Shown here in pieces: positions 1-6,797 of a stretch of DNA of 64,000 nucleotides. Source of the stretch: DATBDE01 sp045805605 (lineage in GTDB: Bacteria; Actinomycetota; Thermoleophilia; Solirubrobacterales; Solirubrobacteraceae). Where the stretch lies: positions 44,645 through 108,644 of the forward strand of contig JBJMKX010000074.1 in the NCBI GenBank assembly GCA_045805605.1, in the 5' to 3' direction. The translations under genes and the position numbers were made by a program. The notes below the pieces were generated by a model, which was not told where the DNA came from, ran no database searches, and was given only the letters and a program-made list of their open reading frames with translations. How positions within the stretch are numbered: the stretch's first letter is position 1; each line of letters opens with the position of its first letter.

Positions 1-810
1 CCGGTGGAGATCATCGAGCGCCACGGCGCCCGCACCTTGGAGCGCGGCGCGATCCGCGGTGACATCGCCTTCGAGGACGTGTGGTTCCGCTACGCGCCCG
101 ACGGCGAGTGGACCATTGCCGGGGCGTCGTTCGCGGTGCCGCGCGGCACCAAGACGGCGATCGTCGGCGAGACCGGCTCCGGCAAGACCACGCTCGGCTA
201 CCTCCTCGCGCGCCTGTACGAGCCCGAGCGCGGGCGGGTGACCATCGACGGCACGGACATCGCCGACTTGACCTTTGCCTCGCTGGCCGACGCGGTCGGC
301 GTCGTCGCCCAGGAGACCTACCTGTTCCACGCCAGCGTGCGCGAGAACCTGCGCTTCGCCCGGCCCGAAGCCACCGATGAGGACATCGAGCAGGCCGCGC
401 GCGCGGCGCGCATCCACGACCTCATCGCCTCGCTGCCCGACGGCTACGACACCGTCGTGGGCGAGCGCGGCTACCGGTTCAGCGGGGGCGAGAAGCAGCG
501 CATCGCGATCGCGCGGACGATCCTGCGCAACCCCCCCGTGCTGCTGCTCGACGAGGCCACCAGCGCGCTCGACACCGAGACCGAGCGGGCGGTGCAGGCG
601 GCGCTCGACGACCTGGCCGAGGGCCGCACGACGGTCGCCATCGCCCACCGGCTCTCGACGATCCGCGACGCCGACCAGATCCTCGTCCTGGACGAAGGCG
701 AGATCGTCGAGCGCGGCACCCACGAGGAGCTGCTCGCACGCGACGGCCGCTACGCGGCCCTGGTCGCGCGCGACCACGGCGCCGAGCGGCCCGACCTCGT
801 CGCGGCCTAG
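1..810 (+). CDS. ABC exporter ATP-binding domain (5'-truncated by window edge)
   Basis: Carboxy-terminal nucleotide-binding domain of an ABC exporter; it couples ATP hydrolysis to transport at the inner face of the membrane. The frame is open to base 1, so the usual N-terminal membrane domain presumably lies to the left. Visible motifs, numbered from the first GTG at base 4: Walker A GETGSGKTT near residue 55, Q-loop AQETYLF near 103, signature SGGEKQR near 160, Walker B VLLLDEA near 179 and the H-loop IAHRLST near 213. All catalytic motifs are intact. The sequence is the fused exporter (MsbA/LmrA-like) type rather than an importer ATPase. Substrate cannot be read from this part. It converges on the GH3 gene and ends inside a shared hairpin. 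Confidence 0.93.
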   Translation, partial: PVEIIERHGARTLERGAIRGDIAFEDVWFRYAPDGEWTIAGASFAVPRGTKTAIVGETGSGKTTLGYLLARLYEPERGRVTIDGTDIADLTFASLADAVGVVAQETYLFHASVRENLRFARPEATDEDIEQAARAARIHDLIASLPDGYDTVVGERGYRFSGGEKQRIAIARTILRNPPVLLLDEATSALDTETERAVQAALDDLAEGRTTVAIAHRLSTIRDADQILVLDEGEIVERGTHEELLARDGRYAALVARDHGAERPDLVAA

Positions 811-827
811 TGACTCAGGTCACCTAG
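806..827. terminator. Hairpin spanning both stop codons of convergent genes
   Basis: An imperfect inverted repeat with arms CTAGTGAC and GTCAC(C)TAG around a TCAG loop. The TAG stop of the ABC gene (808-810) and the TAG stop of the GH3 gene (824-826, minus strand) both lie in the arms. There is no T-run, so calling it a bidirectional terminator is an inference from position and symmetry. Confidence 0.5.
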
Positions 828-1978
828 CGTCCCACGCGCGAGCGCAGGTCGAGCGTCCGCCGTGCCGCCGCCTCGAACTCGGCGCGGTCCAGCGTGCCGG
901 CCGACAGCGACCGCTCGAGCGCGCCGGCGGCCGCGAACCCCTGCTCCGCCGACTGGGCGAACAGGAGCAGGTCGTTGCCGGCGAGGGCCGCTCCCTTGGC
1001 GCGGTCGGCGGCGCTCCCCGAGGGGGCGAGCGCCGGCACCTCGAGGTCGTCGGTGATGGTGGTGCCGGTGAAGCCCAGTCGCCCGCGCAGCTCGTCGGTG
1101 GCGATCTTGCGCGAGAACAGCGCCGGGGTTTCTTCGAGCGCCGGGTAGAGCCCGGTCGACACCATGACAAGGTCCGTGTGCGCGTCCACGAACGGCGGCT
1201 CGTCGACGGCGCGCAGGCGCTCCAGCGGCGCCTCGATCCGGTTGAGGCGCAGGTCCTCGTCACCGCGGGCGAGGCCGAGCCCGGGCCAGTGCTTGGCACA
1301 GCTCAGGACGCCGCTTGCCCGCAGGCCGGCGGCAAAGGCGCCGGCCAGCCGCGTCACCCGTGCGGGAGACCCGCCGTAGGAGCGCCCGAGCTTGCGCATG
1401 TTCGTGCCCGGCCGGGCGACGTCGACCACCGGCGCAAGATCGAGGTTGATCCCGACGCCCTGCAGCGACCGCCCGGTGGCGCGGCCCTCGCTTCGCGCCA
1501 CGGCCTCGCTGCCGGATCGTCCGACCTCGGCCGGCGAGCGGCGCGGCGGGCCGGGCAGCCGGCTGACCTGCCCGCCCTCTTGGTCGATCATGACCAGCAG
1601 CGGACGGCCGCCGGGGGCGCGCCCGGCGGCGGCCTGGAGATCGGCCGTGAGCGAACGGACCTGGCTGCGGGAGCTGACGTTGCGCGCGAACAGGATCACG
1701 CCGCCCAGCTCGCCCGCCGCCGCCCGGCGCAGCACCGCTTCCGGCGCGCGCGTTCCGTCGAAGCCGACCACGACCCGCTGGCCGGCCAGCTGGGCGTCGG
1801 ACAGGCCGGCGACGGGGTCGGGGGCAGCCTGGATCCGCGCGCCGATCCGCTCGGTCCACGCGGCGGTCCGTTCCGCCAGCCCGGCGGCCGCGGCGGCCGG
1901 GGCCGCCGGGGCGCTGGACAGCGCGAAAGCCAAGATCGCGCCGCCCCACCGCAACCAACGCTGCGCTTGCAGTGTCAT
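824..1978 (-). CDS. Secreted glycoside hydrolase family 3 protein, atypical active site
   Basis: 384 residues. Residues 1-33 form a signal peptide (hydrophobic run AILAFALSS, then an Ala-rich stretch). The rest matches the single (beta/alpha)8 domain of GH3 beta-N-acetylhexosaminidases (NagZ-like): GGVILFARNV near 95, LLVMIDQEGG near 135, INLDLAPVVDV near 180, KHWPGLG near 230 and ITDDLEV near 310. The Asp of TDDLEV aligns with the family nucleophile. The loop after KHWPGLG normally carries an Asp-Ser-His acid/base element; here it reads ARGDEDL with no histidine. So the fold is clear but activity on N-acetylglucosaminides or muropeptides is uncertain. It may be a modified hydrolase or a binding protein. 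It converges with the ABC gene. Confidence 0.85.
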   Translation of the reverse strand: MTLQAQRWLRWGGAILAFALSSAPAAPAAAAAGLAERTAAWTERIGARIQAAPDPVAGLSDAQLAGQRVVVGFDGTRAPEAVLRRAAAGELGGVILFARNVSSRSQVRSLTADLQAAAGRAPGGRPLLVMIDQEGGQVSRLPGPPRRSPAEVGRSGSEAVARSEGRATGRSLQGVGINLDLAPVVDVARPGTNMRKLGRSYGGSPARVTRLAGAFAAGLRASGVLSCAKHWPGLGLARGDEDLRLNRIEAPLERLRAVDEPPFVDAHTDLVMVSTGLYPALEETPALFSRKIATDELRGRLGFTGTTITDDLEVPALAPSGSAADRAKGAALAGNDLLLFAQSAEQGFAAAGALERSLSAGTLDRAEFEAAARRTLDLRSRVGR

Positions 1979-1999
1979 GCGTCCAAGAGATTAGGCACG

Positions 2000-2878
2000 A
2001 TGCTCCTGCGCGCCCTGCCCCTCATCGCCGCGTTCGCCCTCGGCTCCGCCACCCCGGCCGCCGCCGCCGGCGACATCGACGCCTACCGCGGCCTGGGCAC
2101 GTGGGTCTCGATCTACTCGCGCACGACGCTGGCCGACCCGATCGGCACGGCGGTGCAAATGCGCCGGAACGGCGTGCGCACGCTCTACCTCGAGACGGCG
2201 AACTGGCGCCAGAAGGTCGACGTCGTCCGCCCCGGCACGATGGCGGCGATGATCGAGGCGGCGCACGCGGCGGGAATCAAGGTCGTGGCCTGGTACCTGC
2301 CCTCCTACAAGCCGCTGCGCACCGACGTGCGCCGGGCGCTTGCGGCGATCGCCTTCACGACGCCGACGGGCCAGCGCTTCGACGGCTTCGCGCTCGACAT
2401 CGAGGCGACCGAGGTCGGATCGATTCCGCTGCGCAACCGCCTGCAGGGACGCCTCGCCGCGACCCTGCGGCGCAGCGTGGGCCCCGACTACGCGCTGGGC
2501 GCGATCGTGCCCGAGGCGGGGGCCTTGTACTGGCCGGGCTTCCCCTACGCCCAGACCGCCCGCTACTTCGATGTCTTCCTGCCGATGGCGTACTTCACCT
2601 TCCGCGTCAGCGGCGCGGGGGCGGTGCGCTCCTACGTGGCCCGGAACGTCGCCGCCATCAAGGCCGTCGTCGGGCCCGACACCCCCGTACACCCCATCGG
2701 GGGCCTGGCCGACGAGGCCACGCCGTCGGAGGTGCGGGCCTACGTGCGGGCGACGCGCGCGGGCGGGGCGATCGGCGGGAGCCTGTACGACTTCAACGGG
2801 ACCGCGCCGCAGGCCTGGTCGCTGATGCAGGGGATCCCCCAAGCGGACCGAGTGTCGACTCCGTCAGCCTCAGGCTGA
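2000..2878 (+). CDS. Secreted putative glycoside-hydrolase-like TIM-barrel protein
   Basis: 292 residues starting at the ATG that opens a clean signal peptide (LLRALPLIAAFALGS, cleavage near AAAAG at 23-27). The mature part reads as a barrel: GLGTWVSIYS near 31, MRRNGVRTLYLETANW near 53, AGIKVVAWYLPSY near 91, FDGFALDIEAT near 128, GAIVPEAG near 165, DVFLPMAYFTF near 190 and GSLYDFNG near 270. The acidic strand end FALDIE resembles the catalytic strand of putative glycoside hydrolases of the DUF4015/GH18-like superfamily. No family can be fixed by eye. It is divergent from the GH3 gene with only 21 bases between the starts, so both exported proteins may share a promoter region. Its stop lies in a strong hairpin. 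Confidence 0.75.
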   Translation: MLLRALPLIAAFALGSATPAAAAGDIDAYRGLGTWVSIYSRTTLADPIGTAVQMRRNGVRTLYLETANWRQKVDVVRPGTMAAMIEAAHAAGIKVVAWYLPSYKPLRTDVRRALAAIAFTTPTGQRFDGFALDIEATEVGSIPLRNRLQGRLAATLRRSVGPDYALGAIVPEAGALYWPGFPYAQTARYFDVFLPMAYFTFRVSGAGAVRSYVARNVAAIKAVVGPDTPVHPIGGLADEATPSEVRAYVRATRAGGAIGGSLYDFNGTAPQAWSLMQGIPQADRVSTPSASG

Positions 2879-2889
2879 CTCAGTCGACA
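2853..2889. terminator. Long perfect two-part hairpin at a convergent junction
   Basis: Nested inverted repeat: outer arms TGTCGACT (2853-2860) and AGTCGACA (2882-2889), a symmetric 2-base internal loop, inner arms GTCAGCCT (2863-2870) and AGGCTGAC (2872-2879), and a single-base apex. The last codons and TGA stop of the upstream plus-strand gene lie in it, and the minus-strand BNR gene ends 23 bases further on. It fits a bidirectional terminator, though a T-run is absent on both strands. Confidence 0.65.
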
Positions 2890-2911
2890 GTCGATGCGGC
2901 GGCGTGCGTGG

Positions 2912-3892
2912 TTAGGCGCTTGCCAGGGCCACCACGTCCGGCAGCTGGGCGTCGAGGCGCGTCCACCGCTCGCCGGCGTCCTCGCCGACGAGCAGCGTCC
3001 CGCCGCGCAGGCCGGCCACGACGACGCCGGGCCGGTCGGGCAGCGTCGCCAGCGCGTAGGGCATCCGCCGCAGCTCCGGGGCGTCGCCCCAGCCGCCCAC
3101 CGGCTCCCACTGCGCGTCCTGCCTGCGCATGACGCGCGCCTGCCCGTCGCCGCGGCCGTGCGCGGCGAACGGGCCGGTGCTGACCGACACATACCAGAGG
3201 TCCGGGTCGTCGGGATCGACGGCGGTGGCCCAGGCGTAGTGGCGATCGAGGCCGGCCTCGAGGTGCGACCAGGTGGCGCCGGCATCCTCGGAGCGCGCGA
3301 CGCCGTCGCCGGCGGCCTCGTAGACGCGGTCGGGCGCGCCTGCGTGGGTGACCATCGAATGTGCGTCGATGCACGCCTGCGGGTTGTGGTCGACCCACGT
3401 GGTGCCGCCGTCCGTCGAGCGCATCACGCCGCCGAGCTCGATTCCCACGACGAGAGTGTCGGGATCGGCCGGGGGCAGGGCGATCGTCTGCACGTGGTGC
3501 GTCCAGGGCCGCCCCGGGAACGACCAGTTCGGCTCGCTGGGCAGGTCGCGCAGGGCGGGGACGAGCTCCCACGTGCGGCCGGCGTCCTCCGAGCGGTAGA
3601 GGTTGCTCGGCTCGGTGCCGGCGTAGACGACCGGCGCGGCGCGCGAGACGGCCAGCGCGAGCACGCGCCGGTCCGCGGGCCCGACCTCGGGCTCGCGCCA
3701 GCTCGCGCCGCCGTCGTCCGAGATGCGGACGCCGTCGTCGAAGGTGCCGGCATAGACGCGGTCGGGATCGTCCGGGTCGGTGGCGAGGCAGCACGCGCCG
3801 CTGCCGTGCAGTGACAGCGAGATGTCGCCCGCGTCGAGATCGACGCGCGCAACGGCGTCGCCGGTGGCGGCGTACAGCCGCCCGGCGCTCAC
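2912..3892 (-). CDS. BNR/Asp-box beta-propeller protein (sialidase/VPS10-like fold)
   Basis: 326 residues with no signal peptide. It shows repeated Asp-box motifs S-x-D-x-G-x-T-W spaced like propeller blades: SDDGGASW, SEDAGRTW, STDGGTTW, SEDAGATW and the degenerate GEDAGERW. Between them run blade phrases such as VYAGT and LVVGI. This is the WD40/YVTN/BNR repeat class often annotated as exo-alpha-sialidase, but nothing here marks a sialidase active site; a binding or scaffold role is as likely. The start is the GTG at 3890-3892, whose GTGA overlaps the stop of the upstream MarR gene, so the two are translationally coupled and the MarR protein may control it. Confidence 0.8.
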   Translation of the reverse strand: MSAGRLYAATGDAVARVDLDAGDISLSLHGSGACCLATDPDDPDRVYAGTFDDGVRISDDGGASWREPEVGPADRRVLALAVSRAAPVVYAGTEPSNLYRSEDAGRTWELVPALRDLPSEPNWSFPGRPWTHHVQTIALPPADPDTLVVGIELGGVMRSTDGGTTWVDHNPQACIDAHSMVTHAGAPDRVYEAAGDGVARSEDAGATWSHLEAGLDRHYAWATAVDPDDPDLWYVSVSTGPFAAHGRGDGQARVMRRQDAQWEPVGGWGDAPELRRMPYALATLPDRPGVVVAGLRGGTLLVGEDAGERWTRLDAQLPDVVALASA

Positions 3893-4377
3893 GCCGTGGC
3901 GCTCGCCTGCTGCTCGAGGGCCTTGGCGAGCAGGCGGCGCAGGGTCTCGCGCTCCTTGCCCGACAGGCCGGAGAGCACGTCTTCCTCGATGGTCTCCATC
4001 GAGTGCTCGGCGCGTTCGATCGCCCGCTCGCCGGAGGGCGTGACCTCGACGATGTGGCGTCGGCGGTCCTCGGGGTCCCGACGGCGCTCGATCCAACCGT
4101 GGGCCTCGAGGTCGTTGAGGAGCAGCACGAGGTTGTTGGCGTCCATGTAGAGGGCCTCGGCCAAATCGGACTGCAGGACGCCGCCGTGATCGCGCACGAA
4201 GCAGAGGGTGGCGAACTGCTTGACCCGCATGCCCAGCAGCTGCTCGGTGCTGCGGCGATGCACAACGCGCGCGAGGCGCGTCAACAGCACCATCGAGCCG
4301 GGACTGGTGGCGGTCTCCATCCCTGGGGCGAAGCGTATCGCCACCAGCGGATCTTCATCGCCCATAGGATCATCCAT
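3889..4377 (-). CDS. MarR-family transcriptional regulator
   Basis: 162 residues. MarR winged-helix layout: N-terminal dimer helix, then VKQFATLCFVRDHGG, recognition region QSDLAEALYMDANNLVLLLNDLEAHGWI and the wing RRRDPEDRRRHIVEVT, followed by a C-terminal dimer helix. The Asp-Pro-(Glu/Asp)-Asp-Arg-Arg wing is typical. Start chosen at the first of two in-frame ATGs (4377; the other is at 4365). The gene is first in a two-gene operon with the BNR protein (4-base GTGA overlap). An inverted repeat covering the start region may be its own operator. Confidence 0.9.
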   Translation of the reverse strand: MDDPMGDEDPLVAIRFAPGMETATSPGSMVLLTRLARVVHRRSTEQLLGMRVKQFATLCFVRDHGGVLQSDLAEALYMDANNLVLLLNDLEAHGWIERRRDPEDRRRHIVEVTPSGERAIERAEHSMETIEEDVLSGLSGKERETLRRLLAKALEQQASATA

Positions 4378-4391
4378 GTTACGTTGATGAT
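4369..4391. promoter_or_regulatory. Inverted repeat at MarR start, possible autoregulatory operator
   Basis: ATCATC (4369-4374) and GATGAT (4386-4391) flank 11 bases and overlap the ATG of the MarR gene. MarR proteins usually bind short palindromes near their own start. The region is visibly more AT-rich than its surroundings. No clear -35/-10 pair was found, so the assignment is tentative. Confidence 0.35.
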
Positions 4392-4444
4392 AGTCGCGAG
4401 GGGCGGGCGGTCGCCCGCTCGCGACCTCGAGGCCGAGCCCGCCG

Positions 4445-5389
4445 TCAGCGGCTGAGAGCCGCCACGCGGCCCCCTTTGCGGGCCTTCTCCAGGTTCTTCC
4501 GCGCCAGGTAGCCGTTGCCCAGCAGGAGCAGCGTCTTGTTCGCCGGGGCCTTGAACCCGCCCTCGGTGTGGGGGGCGTAGCGGGCGCCGTCGCCCGAGAC
4601 CTCGAGCCAGCCGGTGTGCTGGCGCGTCTCGAGCCCGATGAGCTTGGCGTTGTAGCGGTGGGCGACGAGCCCAGCGCGGCGGCCGCCGGCCGGCAGCGCG
4701 GCGGCGGTCTCGAGGGAGAGCCCATCGGCGTCCTGGCCGGCGAGGTCGAACGGCACGATGAGCGGAAAGCCGTCTGCGCCCACGTAGGCCAGCAGGCGGT
4801 GCGGCAGGTCGGCCACGCGGCGTCCGGCCCGCACGGCGTCCACGCGCGGCCCGGTGCCCTTGTTCGGCGGCGCCTGGGGCGCGGGCGGGCCGCCGGGCGC
4901 GGCGGCGCCGACCACCTGGGGCGCACCGGAGGCGCGCAAGTCGGGCCAGACGAGGATCCGCTCGACCTTCACCGTCACCAGCACGCGGTCGGCGTAGTAG
5001 GCGCCCAGCCAGCGGTCCCAGAAGACCCCGCGCCGCGGCGCGCCGATGAACCGCGCCGAGCGCGGCCCGATTTCGTTCTGGAGGAAGTCCCGATCGGGGT
5101 GGGGCTCGAACGTCGCCATGCCCTGGACGAGCACGTAGCGCTCGTTGGCCGCGTCGCCGAGGCCGTGCTCGCGCGCGTGGTACGCGAGGGCGATGCGCGG
5201 CTCCTCCCGGATGCGCTCGAGCTTGCGGCCAAAGCCCAGCGAGGTGGTGAAGCCGACCGTCCCTGCCTCGCGATCGCGCAGCCCGATCGGCGCCACCGCC
5301 GTCACGACCGCCCCACCCGCAGGAGTGACGTTCGCAACGGCGCAGGTCAGGTCCCCGCCGATGACCTCGTCGACCTCGTCGGGCCACAT
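4445..5389 (-). CDS. PNPOx-like (split-barrel flavin-binding) hypothetical protein
   Basis: 314 residues. The N-terminal half resembles the pyridoxamine-5'-phosphate-oxidase-like FMN split barrel: CAVANVTPAGG near 15, VGFTTSLGFGRKLERIREEPRIALAYHAR from about 40 and YVLVQGMATFEPHPD near 84. The second half repeats the theme (DGFPLIVPFDL near 205, LVAHRYNAKLIGLETRQHTGWLEV near 240), suggesting two tandem barrels or an internal pseudo-dimer. The C-terminus is basic (LARKNLEKARKGGRV). Start is the ATG of MWPDEVDEV, 7 bases after the stop of the DivIVA-like gene; no Shine-Dalgarno site is visible, so it is probably translated by coupling. Substrate unknown; F420 or heme binding is possible in this superfamily. 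Confidence 0.7.
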   Translation of the reverse strand: MWPDEVDEVIGGDLTCAVANVTPAGGAVVTAVAPIGLRDREAGTVGFTTSLGFGRKLERIREEPRIALAYHAREHGLGDAANERYVLVQGMATFEPHPDRDFLQNEIGPRSARFIGAPRRGVFWDRWLGAYYADRVLVTVKVERILVWPDLRASGAPQVVGAAAPGGPPAPQAPPNKGTGPRVDAVRAGRRVADLPHRLLAYVGADGFPLIVPFDLAGQDADGLSLETAAALPAGGRRAGLVAHRYNAKLIGLETRQHTGWLEVSGDGARYAPHTEGGFKAPANKTLLLLGNGYLARKNLEKARKGGRVAALSR

Positions 5390-5396
5390 ATGAGGT

Positions 5397-6290
5397 TTAA
5401 CGCGCCCGGGGCCTGCGCGGATGTCTCGGGGCGTCGGGGCGCGGGATGCGGCGCACGGACTCGACCGAGGGGTCGCCGACCGGCGGCTCCCTGTTGTCGG
5501 GCGGCGGGACCTCCTCGAGCCGGCGTGGCGGGGGCGCCGGCTCACGGTCCGGCTCCGGCGCGGGCGCGCGCATCGGCGGTGGCGCGGGAGCCGGCTTGGC
5601 GGCCTCCGCCGGCGGGCCGCCGTCCTCGTCGGGCGGGAAGCGGTCGAGGGCCTCGTCGGCCAGTCGGATCAGCGCCTGGCCGACCGCCCGTGCGTCCTCG
5701 ACGAGCTTGCGCCGCTCGGCCCAGATCTCGTCGACGTCCTTGTCGAGCTGGCGCGCGCGCTGCTCGGCGTCGCGGCGCATGCGCTCCGCTTCGCGCTCGG
5801 CCTCCTCGACCCGCGCGTCGGCCCGGGCGCGCGACCGGGCGGCGATCTCGTCGGCAGCCTCGTGGGCGCGCTGGAGGATCGCTGCGGTCTCCTTGCCCAC
5901 GCGGTCGAGCTCGCGCCGCACCGCGGCCTGGGGCGAGCGCGTCGAGTGCAGCTCGAGGACGTCCTCCTCGACCGCCGCGAGGTGGGCGTCGACGACCTCG
6001 CGGTCGTACCCGCGAAAGACGACCGGGAACTCGGCGCGGACCTTCGGAGGCGGATTGGCGGGGCCGCGGGCGAGCGCTGACGACCAGGTCTTGGGGTCGG
6101 GGGTCAGAGGCTCGGAAATGGGATCCGGCTCCCGTGGCTCGGCCTCCGGCGGCACGGGCTCGGAAGCCGGCTCGTCTGCGACCGGCGGCTCCATCGCCTC
6201 GGTCGGCGGGCCGGCAGCCAGCTCGTCGGCGGTGGTCGGCTCGTCTTCGGGTCCCTGCTCGGGCTCCCGTTGCTCGGGCGTCTCGCTCAC
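5397..6290 (-). CDS. DivIVA-like coiled-coil protein
   Basis: 297 residues in three parts: an acidic Pro/Glu-rich N-terminus (about 1-85), a DivIVA-like element FPVVFRGYDREVVDAHLAA near 88-106 followed by a long charged coiled coil (about 107-215: RRELDRVGKETAAILQ and later EEAEREAERMRRDAEQ), and a Pro/Arg-rich tail. DivIVA/Wag31 proteins mark poles and septa and recruit cell-wall synthesis; the phrase RGYDxxxVDxHL is the family's membrane-binding motif, here internal rather than at the N-terminus as is usual. It is therefore more likely a DivIVA-domain accessory protein than the main polar DivIVA. It precedes the PNPOx-like gene in the same direction. Confidence 0.75.
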   Translation of the reverse strand: MSETPEQREPEQGPEDEPTTADELAAGPPTEAMEPPVADEPASEPVPPEAEPREPDPISEPLTPDPKTWSSALARGPANPPPKVRAEFPVVFRGYDREVVDAHLAAVEEDVLELHSTRSPQAAVRRELDRVGKETAAILQRAHEAADEIAARSRARADARVEEAEREAERMRRDAEQRARQLDKDVDEIWAERRKLVEDARAVGQALIRLADEALDRFPPDEDGGPPAEAAKPAPAPPPMRAPAPEPDREPAPPPRRLEEVPPPDNREPPVGDPSVESVRRIPRPDAPRHPRRPRAR

Positions 6291-6318
6291 GCCCCGCCAG
6301 CATAGAGACGTCAGCGGG

Positions 6319-6666
6319 TCATTCGTCCCACGCCTGGACCTCCGAAACCCGCGTGATGCGGCCCTCTTGCATGCTCAGCAGGATGTTCGACAGCACCTCG
6401 CGGCCGTCCGGATAGCGGCAGCGGCACGCAAACGCCGCCCGGTCGCCGGCCAGGATCTCGTCCTCCAGGCGCATGGTCAGTCCGCGTCCGTGGACGTCGC
6501 GCAGCGCCGCCTGCAGCGACTCGCGGCCGGTTACCACCATCGGAGACGCCGGCGGCGTCTTGCGATCGACCACCCGCCATTCGACGTTGTCGGCGACCAT
6601 GCCTCCGAGGGCGTCGACGTCGCCGCCCTCGAACGCGCGGCGAAACGCGGTCGCATCGAAGGTCAT
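6319..6666 (-). CDS. SnoaL/NTF2-like domain protein
   Basis: 115 residues, the normal size for a single NTF2-like cone: helices MTFDATAFRRAFEGGDVDALGGMV, then strands NVEWRVVD, TGRESLQAALRDV, RLEDEILAGDRAAFACRCRYPDG and ILLSMQEGRITRVSEVQAWDE. Such proteins are small-molecule isomerases, hydrolases or binding proteins; the pocket residues do not identify a ligand. Start is the ATG at 6666. It is divergent from the giant BTAD regulator, with 131 bases between them. Confidence 0.75.
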   Translation of the reverse strand: MTFDATAFRRAFEGGDVDALGGMVADNVEWRVVDRKTPPASPMVVTGRESLQAALRDVHGRGLTMRLEDEILAGDRAAFACRCRYPDGREVLSNILLSMQEGRITRVSEVQAWDE

Positions 6667-6797
6667 CGCGCGCTCACCCGGTTCTCGCGCCTGGCCGGCT
6701 TGCTGGAGCGCTTCATGGGCCCACCCTCCCACGCGACCGTCATCGGTTCGTGAGCGCTGCGTGAAAGGGCCCGACCAGGGGTTAGGCTCGCGTCGCA

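Noticed and set aside
275..1990. A long open frame through the ABC and GH3 genes that continues into the secreted barrel protein
   Set aside because: It is the third-position-GC shadow common in very GC-rich DNA; composition is Arg/Pro/Ala-rich and no domain appears until the true ATG at 2000.
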